A stretch of 64,000 bases of DNA from contig CM038911.1 in NCBI GenBank assembly GCA_021904315.1, positions 20,929,390-20,993,389 of the forward strand, written 5' to 3'. The position numbers and the translations under genes were made by a program. This DNA comes from Sphagnum magellanicum. Taxonomy: Eukaryota > Streptophyta > Sphagnopsida > Sphagnales > Sphagnaceae. The notes below the pieces were generated by a model. It made no database searches. It was not told the DNA's origin and saw only the letters and a list, made by a program, of their open reading frames with translations. Shown one piece after another: positions 10,701 to 23,050 of the stretch (position 1 is its first letter; the number at the start of each line of letters is the position of its first letter).

Positions 10701-12464
10701 AAGGACACAATATTTTGACAATACGTAATAGGGATGTACAGAAATCATAGTCACAACATGTGCAAGTTGTGGAGTGATTATCCCCATCATGGTAATAACA
10801 TGATACATGATGTCATAGAGAACATCACAATGACTATTCAAAAGTATATAATGTCATTTGATTTGAGTCTTCAAAATGATGATTTGTTTAATCACCATAT
10901 CAAGATATTCAAAATAATTATAACGAATCAAAAAATGACAAATCATATAAACATGGTATTGAGGTGAAATCGTTACCACATATTGCCTTTGACAATGTCA
11001 TGTTTGATCAATTCCCAACATATCACAATAGGTCACCTATGCACAAAAACCAAAACCTTTAAGTATCACAAAATTAGAACCTAAGTATCACAACATCACA
11101 TATGGTAATCACTAAAACTCTTCAATCTAGCAATGCAACTTTGTATCATTAATACCTTGAGTTTCCCACCACTATTGAATATTATTGTGGTAAATGAAAA
11201 TTCACATGAGGGGCACATACCACATACTTACTATTGAAACCTTTAAACTATGAACTATGAATTCTAAAATTTGAAGATCTTTCTATTCCATTTGATCTAG
11301 CCCCAGAAAAGGAATAAATTTTGCCATGTGTAAGTCAAATGGCAAGGGGGTTGGGAAATAAACAAGTACTAAACCTGTTGTCTTAAAGATGTAGGAACTT
11401 AATAATTCAATACCCTAGTAGACATGCATGACCTCTAGAGCACCATTGCAATCAAGGAGGTCATCCTTTAGCATAAACCATTAAAATTGATTAAGCCAGC
11501 TAAAGTTCCCCTTGAGGAAAAAAACATAAGAAGGTCTTCAAATCACACAAATTTTGACAAGAAATTAAGTTATCCTAAGATGCACTTCGACTTGGAAATA
11601 GACCTACCCATTTTAACCAATATTTAATAAATTTTTTTCTACTTCAGATGGGTTCCTTTCATTCTCCCCTACCATATATGGGTGGAAGGTGTGGTATTTC
11701 ATATGATGGCAAGACATGTAAAGATATCAACTTCTCCTACTGGTGTGGCAATCATGTCCAACATCTTACCTAAAGTTGTTTGGTAATCCACCTGCAATTT
11801 ATAAAGACATTTCGTGCATAACCTTGGCTTACGAAATACTTATAATCAATATTTTTATTAAACATAACCATTATAATTCAGGATAATTTCACCCAAAAAA
11901 TCACATTTCGTTTGCATTGACACCCAATAATGTCGATAGACCAAAAGCTAATGTATGGCTTATCAAGTAAACATATCTCTGTATGATTGAGAAATTCTCT
12001 ATGCATTACTAACTAATGCCATAACATCCCCATACTTGGCTTCTATAAAATGCAAGGGAATAAATGGAATTTTCAATTGCTATCCTACACTTTCTTAAAT
12101 TGTTCAACATATTGAAAGATGGTCCAGATAGATGAATCCAAAGTCATGCACTTTGTAATTCTTTTTTTAACAAATTGCTTCCTCACATTCTATAAATTTC
12201 AAAAAAACAATGCAAATCAGGAACACAAAAACAAAGTGCAAAACAAAGGTTTGGTAAGTAGGAACAAAAGAATGATAATCCTTACCTTGATGGATATGAA
12301 GTGGAATCACATCAGTGATTGAAAATTGTTCCCAAGCTCTCATGTCTATAATGGAAAAAACAATCAATGTGTTTGCATGCATAAAAGTCTAAAACATGTA
12401 TAAGTTACAACTAGATTCCCAAACTCTCAACTATCCCCCAATGAATAATGTTCAAACCTATATT
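10701..12464. other. Intergenic, no gene recognised
   Basis: AT-rich sequence with a few short open stretches (10734-10967, 12119-12322) that show no family resemblance, stop bias or splice context. I see no RNA gene or clear repeat. Confidence 0.4.
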
Positions 12465-13287
12465 TGACGCGCTCCCAAGTCCCAAGTTAGCCCCAAGTTG
12501 GGACTAAGTCATTCAAATTGCGGAATTTTTGGACTCAGGGCACGCTCCCAACTTCCAGCACTAAAGGGGGGGTGAGAGGGGCGTGTTGAAAGCTCCGAGA
12601 TAGATTAGGAAGAGAGACAAGTTTATTCAATTACACGGTCCTGCATCCAAATCCAACCAACAAGTTGGTTAGAACTCATTTTGCACCCTTTTGGTGTTGG
12701 GACAAGCCACGGGCTACCTTGGACTCACTTGACTCGCCACGGCCCGGACTCGGGGGAAGCCACCACCTTCCCCCATATAGTATTCTCTGCAGCTCTCCAC
12801 CGCACTTGCATCCAAATGGCTCTTTTTCCTGGGACTCCCAAAGTGGAGTCCCGAAATTGTCCCGGTTTGGATTCCCGGGACTTTGGACGCTCATAACTAT
12901 TCGCCCCAAACTCAGATCGGGACAAGGTCTCAACCAAAGTTGTAGCTCTCCTCGAGATCTTTCTAACAGTGTGTTGTACGTCACCTGCACGCACCGGAAT
13001 CGGGTCGATTCCCGACTTTTAGTGGTCGGGAGTCAAATTGCCAGTTTGACTCCCGGCCCTTCTTTCGACCATAACTTGTGTTGCAAATGTCCAAATGGCT
13101 CATGCAAGGCCATTTTGGACATCTACACTTCAAGACCTTTCCAATGGTATAAATAACGCCTCAATGCAAGGTGTTTTGACCCTTGCAATTGCGCTCTGAG
13201 TTTTTGAGAGTCCCGGAGGACTCCCAAGTCCCATTTTTGGAAGTGTGAGTGGCGACCTCACAACTCCCTCAAAGTGGGGTTGCGACA
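12465..13287 (-). mobile_element. Solo LTR, copy 2
   Basis: In plus orientation it begins TGACGCGCTCCCAAG and ends GGGGTTGCGACA, the reverse complement of copy 1. It is flanked by atatt (12460-12464) and gtatt (13288-13292), four of five bases matching as a target duplication. Internal similarity to copies 1 and 4 is high, including the shared block around CATTTTGGACATCTAC and the 'cccccatatagtat' stretch. It accounts for all open stretches between 12665 and 13156. Confidence 0.8.
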
Positions 13288-16075
13288 GTATTTATCAATG
13301 TCATTTCAAATAGAAGAAAATTTTGCAAAGATTTTGTAGGTGTTTATTTTATATTGAATTCAACCATACTACCACATTATATCAATCTACTTGATAAATC
13401 CATAATGGATGGGTTGTCCTAGACATACATGTGCCAAGACCCATTCCTCTCTAAGCAATAATTTTCATTCATGACCCTTTAATAACACTACCTCCAAAAG
13501 TTTTATGTTGCCTTACAAATTATAAATCCACAGTATCTTGTCATTGAAAAGAAAATTCATGTTTTTTGGAGCTAAATATGGACAAAAGAAAAAGATAATG
13601 TTGATGGGTGTATGCAAAACATAATGGCTCATACAAGTCTACTACAAGTCCAAAAAAAATGTTCAAATGGAGAAGCTCCAACATGGTGATCTATATAACA
13701 AAGATAACAAGTTCAAATTATGTCATAATGAAGTGTTCAAACAAAAAAAAAAAACTCCAAAAATTACTTGATGTGTTTGTTTAAAGATTGAAAAGGAATT
13801 TGAATGAGAATGTTACGATGATCATCTTAGATAACTAGTAGATTCATGAAGATCAAATTTGACAATACTTGAAGTTATAGTTTTACAAATCCCAACTTGT
13901 GCTATTGGTTCAGAGTTGTAGCATCATGCCATTCATCAACCCACTTGCATTAAAGGGTTTTGTTGGTATGTGGTGTACAAAATGTTGATTACTTTTATAC
14001 TGCCACTGCACCACACGACCAAAAACAAACAACTAGGGTTAATGTTCACATGACTTAAACCAATGTTCATGTTAAACTCAAATGTATCAAATATCAGTTA
14101 GGGATGTCAAGCCGTTGGATGAGTTGTAACATGATTTACAATGAACTCATGTCTTGTATTTGATGCAACTCATCAAGGGGCTTAGAAACAAAACTAGGTG
14201 CGATTGCAACCAGAAGACATGATTGCAATTATAAAACCTTAACTACCCTTGCAACCAGTTGATGGACTTATCAAAAGAAAGTCCAAATTGAATATTGTTT
14301 CCCAAGCTTAGTGGCCTATCTTACTACAACATTGTGAATTCCTAATTAATTCAACAACAATGCAGTGTCAATCAACATCTAAGAACATGTAGTAGCTCCC
14401 AAATATAATATGTTTTCATTTTCACTTCTATCCAACATGTTCCTTTTCCACTTGCTCCTTTGATTGTTTATCTTGTTGTTCAAAATGTGAAACAAGGCAA
14501 CACAATTTGCTATGGGTTCATTCCCCACTATTGTCTATTAATTTTTTCCAAGCAATGTTATAAAGATGCATGTTTTGCAATAATTCAAATCGATCCTTCC
14601 ATAGTGTAACTTTTAGTATATGGGGCCAAATGATTTTCAAAATCATGTCATTAGGCATAAGTCTTGAGTACTACCCCATTCCAAGTTATTGCACATTCCT
14701 TGGTTTCAGTTTTAAGCCATGGTTCCTTCCTACATTAGGCATGTTAGATAGTTTAATACCCACAAGCCATAGTCACTTTGGAGTGTTAATTACACAAATA
14801 GATGCACACCATAACAACACATTGATTCATGACTAGTTACCTAAATGTAGATCTTGCACAACACAATTTTTGTTTAATGGACTGCACTGCACATCACATT
14901 TCTAAATGTATGCATTAAAAATTAGACAAAACAAGAGGCAATTTTCTTCACATTTTGAACAAGATAAACAATTGAAACATAATCGCTTTCACAAAGTTCA
15001 ACAAACAAAAATGAATGGAAGACTAACATACAGTTTTTGCAAGTACTACATCGGTCTAAGATGACATATATGAACAAAGAGTTTGTTGCAACTTGTTGCC
15101 AATAGCACACTCTAAAGTAGATCAAGTTGTAGCGCACAAGTTGTAGCACACTTATTGCCAACCTCTTCAAACACTCTACCCTTGTTTAGTTATATGTTAA
15201 TCATGTAGTGCAAACAATTAATGCTGTAGCTAATTGCCAACTCTTTAAAAACTTTGAGAAGAACATTCCTTAGATACATGCCAATTAGGTAATGCAAATT
15301 CAACTAGCTCTAGATATAACATTGCCTTTCATTAGACATGATTGTTTAATTGATATGGTGTTTTAGGTTGAATTGTAGAAGTGCAATACATAACAAACTA
15401 GGGAACTTTGACGAAAAGAATTGAAACAAGTAAATCTAGATTGGAAACACAATGGAGAGGTTCAAACATTGCCTTAAAGGTTGATCTTTCATTGGATTTA
15501 TAGAGTATGCATTCATGTGTCACATTTACCAACGAACATCTACCATTATGCAATTTATTACAATGTTACAAAAACTAATGCCACCCTTTTTGTTTTGGAG
15601 GTTTTTTTTTATCAAATGGTCTAATTCAAAAGAATCTAACTATTGTTGTACACATGGTGTATATCAATACATTTCGAACCATTTACATAATTTTAGAAGC
15701 ATTTTTTTTCTTTTCAATTATAATTTTAAAGAAAACATAGTTTGAATTTTTGAAGCAAAACCTCCAACACAATTCTTCTTACCTTTCAAATGAAATAATA
15801 TTTCAATAATCTTTTTAATTTTCACACACTTATAATTGTTTGACATAAAAATTTCATTCAAGGGGCTTTTGTAAAATCATATGAATGGCACTTGTCATTT
15901 ATAATTGAAATGGTATAATCATCTCATATTCAATGTGTATGCAAAATTTCATAAAATTTTGCAATCATTTAATTTAGTTTTGGAGTATATTTTCAATTTG
16001 GAGTACATTGATACAAGTATAATTTTTTCACAAATTATTCTACTAAATCATTTAATATCAATTGATAAATATGAT
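13288..16075. other. Intergenic, no gene recognised
   Basis: AT-rich sequence. Scattered open stretches (14570-14836, 14922-15170, 15515-15745, 15905-16153) are poor in complexity and match nothing I know. No repeat boundary, RNA gene or promoter could be supported. Confidence 0.4.
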
Positions 16076-17840
16076 CTATTTTTCAATCTTATTATTTGGG
16101 TTTTGAATTACCTTATTCCTAGTACAATTTGTAAAAAGTCCTTTCAATATTAACTTGGTGGAAGTCCAAAAATACACTGTTTTGAAAAACAATATTTGTG
16201 ACAACCTTTGGACACCATCGTGTGCTTTCACTCTACAAACATCATCTAAGTTTGTCACACTTGAAATGCCCTTTGATTCATAATGCATGATAGGAATGCC
16301 AAGGTGGAGGACCTATGTCACTACCACCATTTGCTCACCTTCCTTACAAAATAGTGGCAACCTAGGAGTTCATTACTTTGTGAATCCTTAGAGACCTTTG
16401 TAATGCCCTCTACCACTAGTACATTAGGGAAAGTTGGATGTAACATTATGCATCTTGTCTTCACCTTCAAGGGAGTCTTTACAACAAATTCTAATTTGTT
16501 CACCCATCAAACCTTGATTTCTCCACAAAACCTTTCAATACAAGAACAATTACATGTTACTTAAATCAAATCAAAATTTAAGGATAAAAAAGAAAAGGAT
16601 TCATTACTTACGTTTTCAACTTGAGGTTATAGGAATCCGTGGTGCTTCGCCTTTTTTTTACTTGCACCTACCAAGAGTGCAAGAGGACTTTGAATCATTT
16701 TGCCTTTGGGTGGTTTGAAGGCGGCTTTGGGTAATTCTAGAATCTTTTGAACGTTAGGCTTGAATGTATTTTTGTTTGTTACATGCCTATGTGTATTACC
16801 CCTAGACCAAGGAGGAAAGGATTTTATTATAATCTTTTCCCCTTGTTTTGGGCCAATAGTGTACCTTTCGACTAGGAAGGAGTTCTTAAATTTTTTCACT
16901 TACCTCCAAGATATAAATCATCTTCCTCTTCCTTGCCCTTTATTTCCACTAATGCACCATTTCTTTTCGCCTTCTAATCCTCCTACATTCTCCCCCCCCC
17001 CACAATAAGACAATCAGATGATTTGCCAGAATCATGATCACTTCCATCCATGGGATCCAAGAATTGGGTGTCTCCAAGCATTTTCGGTCATATAGGATGT
17101 TATGTTGTAAGGTCATCCCCCTCCAACACCTAATCCATTATTTCTTTCATCCCTTTACTTCCAACCTCCTAACACAAAGGGGAAAATTCTAATTGATCAT
17201 AATCATAATTCACCAAGACAATGGCAGGAGTTGGAGGACTAGTTACATCAAGCGTTGGATTAGCCTCATGCACACCACCTAAACTAGGAGCCATTGCCTC
17301 CTCTTGTGGATTAACCTCGTGCACTCCACCTAAATTATGAGCCATTGCCTCCTCTTGTGGATTAACCTCATGCACACCACTTACACCAAGAGCCATTGCT
17401 TCATCCTACATAGGAGAGATCACAAGTTCCATACCTTTTACTTTTCCTTCTTTTATGCCATCACCTTCAATTTCTCCCCCTTCATTACTGCCCACACACA
17501 TGTCATGGTCTAGAAGTAATGTAGTGGGAATGGTCTTTAGTGCCAAAGGGGATGGAAGACAAGGTAACAAGTGTTGGCACAAGTATATTAATTAACTCTT
17601 GAGAGCAAATGTTTATTTAATGCCTACAAGAGTTGCTCATACAAGGTTCATGGAACACTCTCTAGGTGGTAATTCTTGGTGTTGCTTACTTTGCAACATG
17701 GCCTTGATCTCTCGCATAGACTCCATTAAGGATTCCACTTTTGCCATCCCAACCACCAAGGAATCGACCTTTGCTTCAATGGTTGCCTTCTACTTTGCAT
17801 TTAATGGAGGTTTTGGCTCCATCTTCACCTTTTTAATCAT
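16076..17840 (-). pseudogene. Unidentified decayed coding relic, possibly gag-like
   Basis: Read on the minus strand from ATG near 17837, a charged, helix-prone segment comes first (KATIEAKVDSLVVGMAKVES, then MESMREIKAMLQ). It is followed by a tandemly repeated segment (GVHEVNPQEEAMA, ~3 units), an acidic stretch (FLDPMDGSDHDSG), and a basic segment (about 16900-16630, with KKFKNSFLVERYTIGPKQG). The last parts lie at 16503-16321 (LHPTFPNVLVVEGITKVS) and 16288-16076. Several stops and frame changes interrupt it. The order (coiled coil, low complexity, basic) recalls retroelement gag proteins, but no zinc knuckle or protease motif is seen. It may belong with the relic at 18580-19080. Family unknown. 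Confidence 0.35.
17255..17400 (-). repeat. Tandem repeat of ~60 bp, about 2.5 units, in frame with the relic
   Basis: GCCATTGCCTCCTCTTGTGGATTAACCTC-type units follow each other at ~60 bp spacing. The minus strand encodes about three GVHEVNPQEEAMA-like repeats. A period divisible by three suggests it expanded while the sequence was still coding. Confidence 0.75.
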
Positions 17841-17924
17841 AGGGTGTTGCCATATGCTTTGTTGTTCACCACAATTAATCACACACCCATGTTAATGTGT
17901 TCCATAATATCCCGATTATACACT

Positions 17925-18290
17925 AGAATTACACCCGAGTCTACTTCATTCCACTCAATCCTTCCATTGGGTTTTTTTCCATTTGATTTACATTCATTAG
18001 TTCCACATCACTTCATTAGACTTACACCCACATTCACTTGATTCCACTCAACTCTTTTCACTTTCATTTCATTAGGGTTAAACCTCATTCCACTCAAGTT
18101 CATCCACTTTCAATGGACATTAGACTTACACTCACCCAGACCTCATTACATTCAAGTTTATCCATTCTCATTATACATTAAAGTTACATTCACATTCATT
18201 TGATTCCATTCAAGTCCTTTCACTCATATTTAACTACGCCTATTTCATATTCATTCCATTTTAATATAGGTGGGTTCCATTATATCCGTA
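17925..18290 (+). repeat. Degenerate tandem repeat rich in CATTCCACTCAA
   Basis: Phrases such as CATTAGACTTACAC, TTGATTCCACTCAA and CTTTCACTTTCATT recur several times with spacing of roughly 50-90 bp. The unit is poorly conserved. No coding potential is visible. Confidence 0.5.
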
Positions 18291-18579
18291 TTCCATTGGA
18301 TTTTTACATTGATTCCACCTAAGTTGGGACATTTGCCTGCTTTACGTGCTTTGTTGATGCCCCTACTTTGGCTATCTCTTGTGGATTTGTGTGGCTATCA
18401 AGTGTTCTTCACGTTGAAGCTTACATCACATTATACAATGCATATGTACAATTTCATTATTCGCACAATGGTGGAAACAAATGGGTACTGGGGCATATAT
18501 TATGTCTATGGGTTTACATGTAGCCTTATTTATGTCAAACATTGAATTCCATGAACAATTTCACAAATTCTATAATCTA

Positions 18580-19080
18580 ATTAAACCTCTCGCATCCGCC
18601 GTTCTCATATTTAACAAGTGGAGTTTTCTAATATTTCACCAATGAGTTCCATGCATGGATGTGGCAACCTTTTGGCCTAGCTACATCCCCTCTTACCTTC
18701 CAAAGTCGCCTCCATTTCTACATTGTAAAATTGAGGTGTTCTTGCATAATATTTTTCCATGGCGTCAGGTTTCAATGGTGGGTCAATGATAAAAAAAACT
18801 TGGCAAGGTTAACATGAATAGCCTCCCATTGTTGTGGTGTGTAATGTTAGATTACAAACATACACATCCAAATGTGAATATACCATTCCTCACACCTTTT
18901 GCTACCAATATGTCCTACCACTAACGATCTCCTTGGTTTCATTTGTGGGGATTTTCACATTACTAAGAAAATTGGCTTTTTTTACTAGCAAATTTAATAA
19001 AAAACTACCCAATGTGAACAGGGGTCAAAAAGACCACTCCATCATTTTGGACAAGTCGATTTCAACATGTCCACTATGAC
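18580..19080 (-). pseudogene. Unidentified decayed coding relic
   Basis: From 19080 downward the minus strand reads about 165 codons in one frame, with about five isolated stops in the main part. It includes LSKMMEWSF, LFTLGSFLLNLLVKKANFLS, IPTNETKEIVSG, then DPPLKPDAMEKYYARTPQFY. Most stops could come from Trp, Arg or Gln codons by one transition. The relic ends ~40 bp from the solo LTR at 19120. It may be the upstream part of the same lost element as 16076-17840. I do not recognise the family. Confidence 0.3.
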
Positions 19081-19119
19081 TAGGGTGGTTTTTTTTATTG
19101 GCAAAGTATGGACCATTTG

Positions 19120-20042
19120 TGTCGCAACCTAGCCTTGGAGTCGCAACCAAGGCCGACCCTAAAGCAAGGGCTTGCAAAGGTGTGGGCCAAGAGTGAACCT
19201 AGGAGTCACATTTCATGCTCCCGGGAGTGTAAGGTGTGAGGGAATGAACCCCCACATTCCCAAATGAGCTCCCACTTTGGGAGTTGGAGTCCTAATGGAT
19301 TCTCGAATCTTCAAAGGATGATTGCAGGGGTCAAAATTCATTGGATTGAAAGGCTGTTTATATCATTAGAAAAGCTCTCAGAATGTAGATGTCTAAAATG
19401 GGATTAAATGACCCATTTGGGTTCTTAAAACATAAGTTATGGCCAAAAGAAGGGTCAAGAGTCAAATTGGTAATTTGACTCCCAACCACTAAAAGTCAGG
19501 AATTGCCCTTATTTCCTTGTGTGCAAGTGGTGTGCTACATACCTCCGGAAAGATCTTGACAAAGGCTACAACTTTACTTTAGATCTCATCTTGATAGGAA
19601 GTTTACAAAAGAAGTTATGAGCCTCCAAAGTCACAAGAGTCCCAATTTCGAGAATTTTGGGACTCCAACTTGAGAGTCCTGAGACAAAATGACATTTGAA
19701 TACTAGCCTTGTGGCCAAGCACAAAGAATACTTTAAGGGGGAAGGTGGTGGCTTCCCTCAAGTTTGGGCTGTGGTGAATCTTATGAGTCCATGGTTGCTC
19801 GTGGTTCGTCCGTGCACCAAAAGTGCTATAATTATGCACTAACCAATTTATTGTTTAATTTATGCAAGTCCGTGTGAGTAATTGAATTGCTTGTCATTCT
19901 TCCTAGTCCCCATACCAAAGTTCCAACACGCCCCTCTACTCTCAAATGTTATGAGCCAGGGAGCATGCCCCAATTCTATCCTTCCGATGTTTTCCCATTT
20001 AGACTCGCAGTTAGGTATACCAAGGAGTTTAGGGGTGTGTCA
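19120..20042 (+). mobile_element. Solo LTR, copy 3 (diverged)
   Basis: It begins TGTCGCAACC and ends GGGGTGTGTCA. The flanking 5-mers are identical: atttg at 19115-19119 and 20043-20047. The copy is longer (923 bp) and clearly more diverged than copies 1, 2 and 4, but it shares colinear blocks such as GTCAAATTGGTAATTTGACTCC and GGGGGAAGGTGGTGGCTTCC. The perfect target duplication fixes both ends of the family. Confidence 0.85.
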
Positions 20043-20084
20043 ATTTGATTGGTCAATTTTTTTTGCTTGTATCAAAAAAAATTG

Positions 20085-20907
20085 TGGCAGGTAGGTAGGT
20101 AGGTCATAAAAAAGCAAGTAGGTGGTAGCTTAACCTAGTTTACCCTATCTTATTTGACCTACTTTAACTTAACTTAGCATATCCTACTTAGCCTACCTTA
20201 CTTACCTTAGCCCCTTAAGCATGTACATAGGTTATAATGTTAGGAATTGAACCCTTGACCTCCTCAATGATAAATCAAGTTCTTAACCAATAGACCACAC
20301 CATTAAAAGGTGTTTGATTTTTATCAATTTTTTTGTTTCACATGTTTATTTTGACACATCATTACAAATTAAAGCTATGAAATATGAAGGTAGGTAGGTT
20401 GTAAAAGATAGGTGGGTGGGTAAATAGGTAGGTAGGTAGGTGGTGAGTGAGTAGGTAAATAGGTGGGTGGGCATGTAGGCGGGTGGGTAAGTAAATAGGC
20501 AAGTGGGTGGATAGGTAGTATGTATGTAGGTAGGCGGGTGGGTATGTAAGTAGGCACGCGTGGGTAGGTAGGTAGGTTGTACATCCATGTAAGTGGGTGG
20601 GTGGGTAACTAGGTAGGTAGGTAGTTAATATGTAAATGGGTTATAGGTGGGTGGATAGGTAGGTAGGTTATAGGTGGGTGGAGAAGTAGGTAGCTTAGGT
20701 AGTTAATACATCTAGGTAGGTGGGTGGGTGGGTGGGTAGGTAAGTAAGTAATTAATAAGTAGGAAGGTTATAGGGGGGTGGATAGGCAGGTAAATAGGTA
20801 GTTAGTTAATACATTTAAGTAGGTACGTAGGTAGTATGTAGGTAGGTATTACATCTAGGTATGTGGGTGGGTTGGTAAGTAAGTATTACATTTAGGTAAG
20901 TGAATGG
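20085..20907 (+). repeat. GGTA/GGTG microsatellite array
   Basis: About 800 bp of mostly GTAGGTAGGTGGGTGGGTA-type tetranucleotide repeats, with some non-repeat sequence from ~20130 to 20385. The minus-strand open stretches full of Thr-Tyr-Leu-Pro (20346-20588) are translations of the repeat. The same motif is present in the CACTA copies at 30740-30965 and 57035-57255. Confidence 0.85.
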
Positions 20908-21235
20908 CATTACTAATAATTCTATCATTTGCAACTAGTCCTTATGTGACGAGGTGTAACCAAATGTCACATGCGATTACAAATGATTGCCTATGCAATT
21001 ACTTTTCAAATTTGGATGAGGTTTAGTCTTCTTTTCAATTAGGTTGTGACTAAGACCTATTTCATCCTTAAATTGTGTTATTTTTTATAATGTCTTTGTA
21101 TTTTTTACAACATTGTATATACATTTAGTTGCAAATGTAACCAAGATAGTCACATGCTAATTGTATAAAGTATTTAAGCTACCTAGTTAACAAGGACATA
21201 CCTATATATATATATATACCTATAAGCTTAAGCCA

Positions 21236-21860
21236 CATGGTACCTAACCTAGGTTTGGTGACATGTGCCATTGTTTACATCTACATATAGGCCTAAACAT
21301 GACATTTGGAACATAGGTTAGGCCTAGGCCATACCACATGGCATTTATGTTAGGCCTAAGCCATGCCACATGGCATTTAACCTAGCCTAGGTTAAAACAT
21401 GCCATATGGCACTTAAGCTAAGTTAAGACATGCCATGTGGCACTTAGGCTGGGCTACAACATGCTAAATGGCACCTAAGCTAGGATAGGACACGTTGTGT
21501 GGCATTTAGGCTAGTCTTATGCCATGCCACGCATCACTTAGGCTAAGCTACACTATGCCACATGGCACATATGTTAGGCCTAGCCATGCCATATGGCATC
21601 TAGGCTAAGCCTACCACATGGCACATATGCTAGGTCTAGGACATGCCATATGGCAACTAGGCAAGGCTTAGGCCATGGCACATATGCTAGGTCTAGGACA
21701 TGCCATATGGCAATTAAACAAGGCTTAGACCATGCCATGTGGTAATTACATATGACATGTCACATGGCACCTAGGCTATGTTAAGACATGCCACATAGGA
21801 CATAGGCTAGGTTTAAGCCATGCCATGTGGCACCTAATTAATTTTATTTTATATGCCACA
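21236..21860 (+). repeat. Tandem array of palindrome-bearing units (TGCCANNTGGCA), ~35-40 bp period
   Basis: About 15-17 units, each with a 10-12 bp perfect or near palindrome (TGCCATATGGCA, TGCCACATGGCA, TGCCATGTGGCA), joined by linkers rich in TAGGCCTA and CTAGGCTAAGC. Linker length varies, so unit length drifts. The DNA should form many short hairpins if single stranded. Confidence 0.8.
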
Positions 21861-22199
21861 TGGTAACATGATCAAACTAGGTGCCACATCATAAAATGTG
21901 TTAATTTATAAGCTAGGTGAAAAGTTGTAAGTTAGGTTAGAAGTAGTAGGTTAGGCTAGGTAGTCATTAGTAGCCCAAATAATTGCACGATTAGTTACAA
22001 CTAGGTTACAACTACAAAGTTAATCCCATATGTTTTGCTTCTCATTTTAGTTTTGTTAACTACATAAGGAGGTGCCTTAGGAGCACAATGTACAAATTAA
22101 AAATGCAATTGTATTTTTGGATGAACCAATAAAAAAAGCTCAACTTTAATTAAACCCAAAAAGAAATATGGTATTTTTAATAAATGTTGTGTGGTTTAA

Positions 22200-22460
22200 A
22201 TCTGGGCCTAGCTTAAATGGCATAGCTTTAGACCTAGCCTACATGCCATGTGGCCTTAGTCTAGGCCTCGCCTAGGTGTTCACCTAAGCAAGGCCTAAAA
22301 GTGGCACATGCCATATGTCTACACCTAGGTGCCACATGGCATGTGTGGACGTAAATAAAATAAGTGCCATGTGGCACCTAGGTTTAAACATATGCCACGT
22401 GGCTTATGTTTGAACCTATGTGCCACATGGCATATGTAAAATGGGTGCCATGTGGCAAAA
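22200..22460 (+). repeat. Second block of the palindrome-bearing units
   Basis: Six or more copies of CCACATGGCA/CCATGTGGCA type palindromes with linkers such as TTAGTCTAGGCCT. It includes a perfect G-box core within GCCACGTGGC near 22394. Separated from the first block by ~340 bp of AT-rich sequence with GCAACTA-like motifs. Confidence 0.7.
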
Positions 22461-22673
22461 TGTAATTGGTCACTAATATAGTTGCAATTTTAATTACAAA
22501 ATCATTCATGTATACATTATACAGTGGTCATATACATATTTGATGAAAAAATATTTCATTTGTCACATGTGACTTGTCGTGTGCTACTACAACCAATTTA
22601 ATTGCAAATGTTGTTTGCAACTAAAAAGTAGTTGCAAATGATAGTTGCATGTGACAATATTTCTATTAATGTG

Positions 22674-22775
22674 GGTTGGTAAATAGGTAATACATTTAAG
22701 TAGGTGGGTGGGTTGGTAGGTAGGTAGGTAGGTAGGTTGTAAGTTGTAAGTGAGAGGTAGGAAGTAGGTATGTAA
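22674..22775 (+). repeat. GGTA microsatellite, right part
   Basis: GTAGGTGGGTGGGTTGGTAGGTAGG-type repeats continue after the candidate CACTA-like insertion. Confidence 0.7.
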
Positions 22776-22779
22776 TAGG

Positions 22780-23050
22780 CATAATGTGTCCCATTTGACT
22801 AGAGGACATTGGTCATTTTGATTAATGATGTCAATTTCTTATGTTCAATTTGACTAGATGTGCCATTTGACAAAAACCCATTGACCATTTTGACTAAGGT
22901 TGTATAACTTGACTAGATGTATTGGTCAAATAAATCACTCTAATCAAGTTGATTGATCAAAAAATTCATGTTTTGGGGCTCTAGTCAAAATGGACATATC
23001 CATTAATAAAAATGGACTAGTTAGTCAAATTGGACCATTTGAAAAATCAT
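22780..23050 (+). repeat. Cluster of TTGACTAGA/TTTGACTA motifs
   Basis: TTTGACTA, TTGACTAGA and their reverse forms (TAGTCAAA) occur about ten times in 270 bp at irregular spacing, with ATTGGTCA and CATTTTGA phrases. Function unknown. Confidence 0.5.

Larger units (their letters stand above)
20908..22673. mobile_element. Candidate degenerate CACTA-like element inside the GGTA array
   Basis: The left end CATTACTAATAATTCTATC… is followed by TTTGCAACTAG. The right end, read inward, is CACATTAATAGAAATATTG… followed by ATGCAACTATC and TTTGCAACTAC. The ends resemble CACTAGTAGAAA loosely and carry the same subterminal GCAACTA motif. Both flanks are GGTA microsatellite, consistent with insertion into it. 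No target duplication is visible and no coding sequence is present. The palindrome arrays occupy its middle. Confidence 0.35.

Noticed and set aside
20346..20588. Thr-Tyr-Leu-Pro-rich open frames
   Set aside because: Pure translation of the GGTA microsatellite.
21236..22460. CRISPR-like array of palindromic repeats
   Set aside because: Linkers are themselves repetitive and variable in length, there are no unique spacers or cas genes, and the context is a plant genome.
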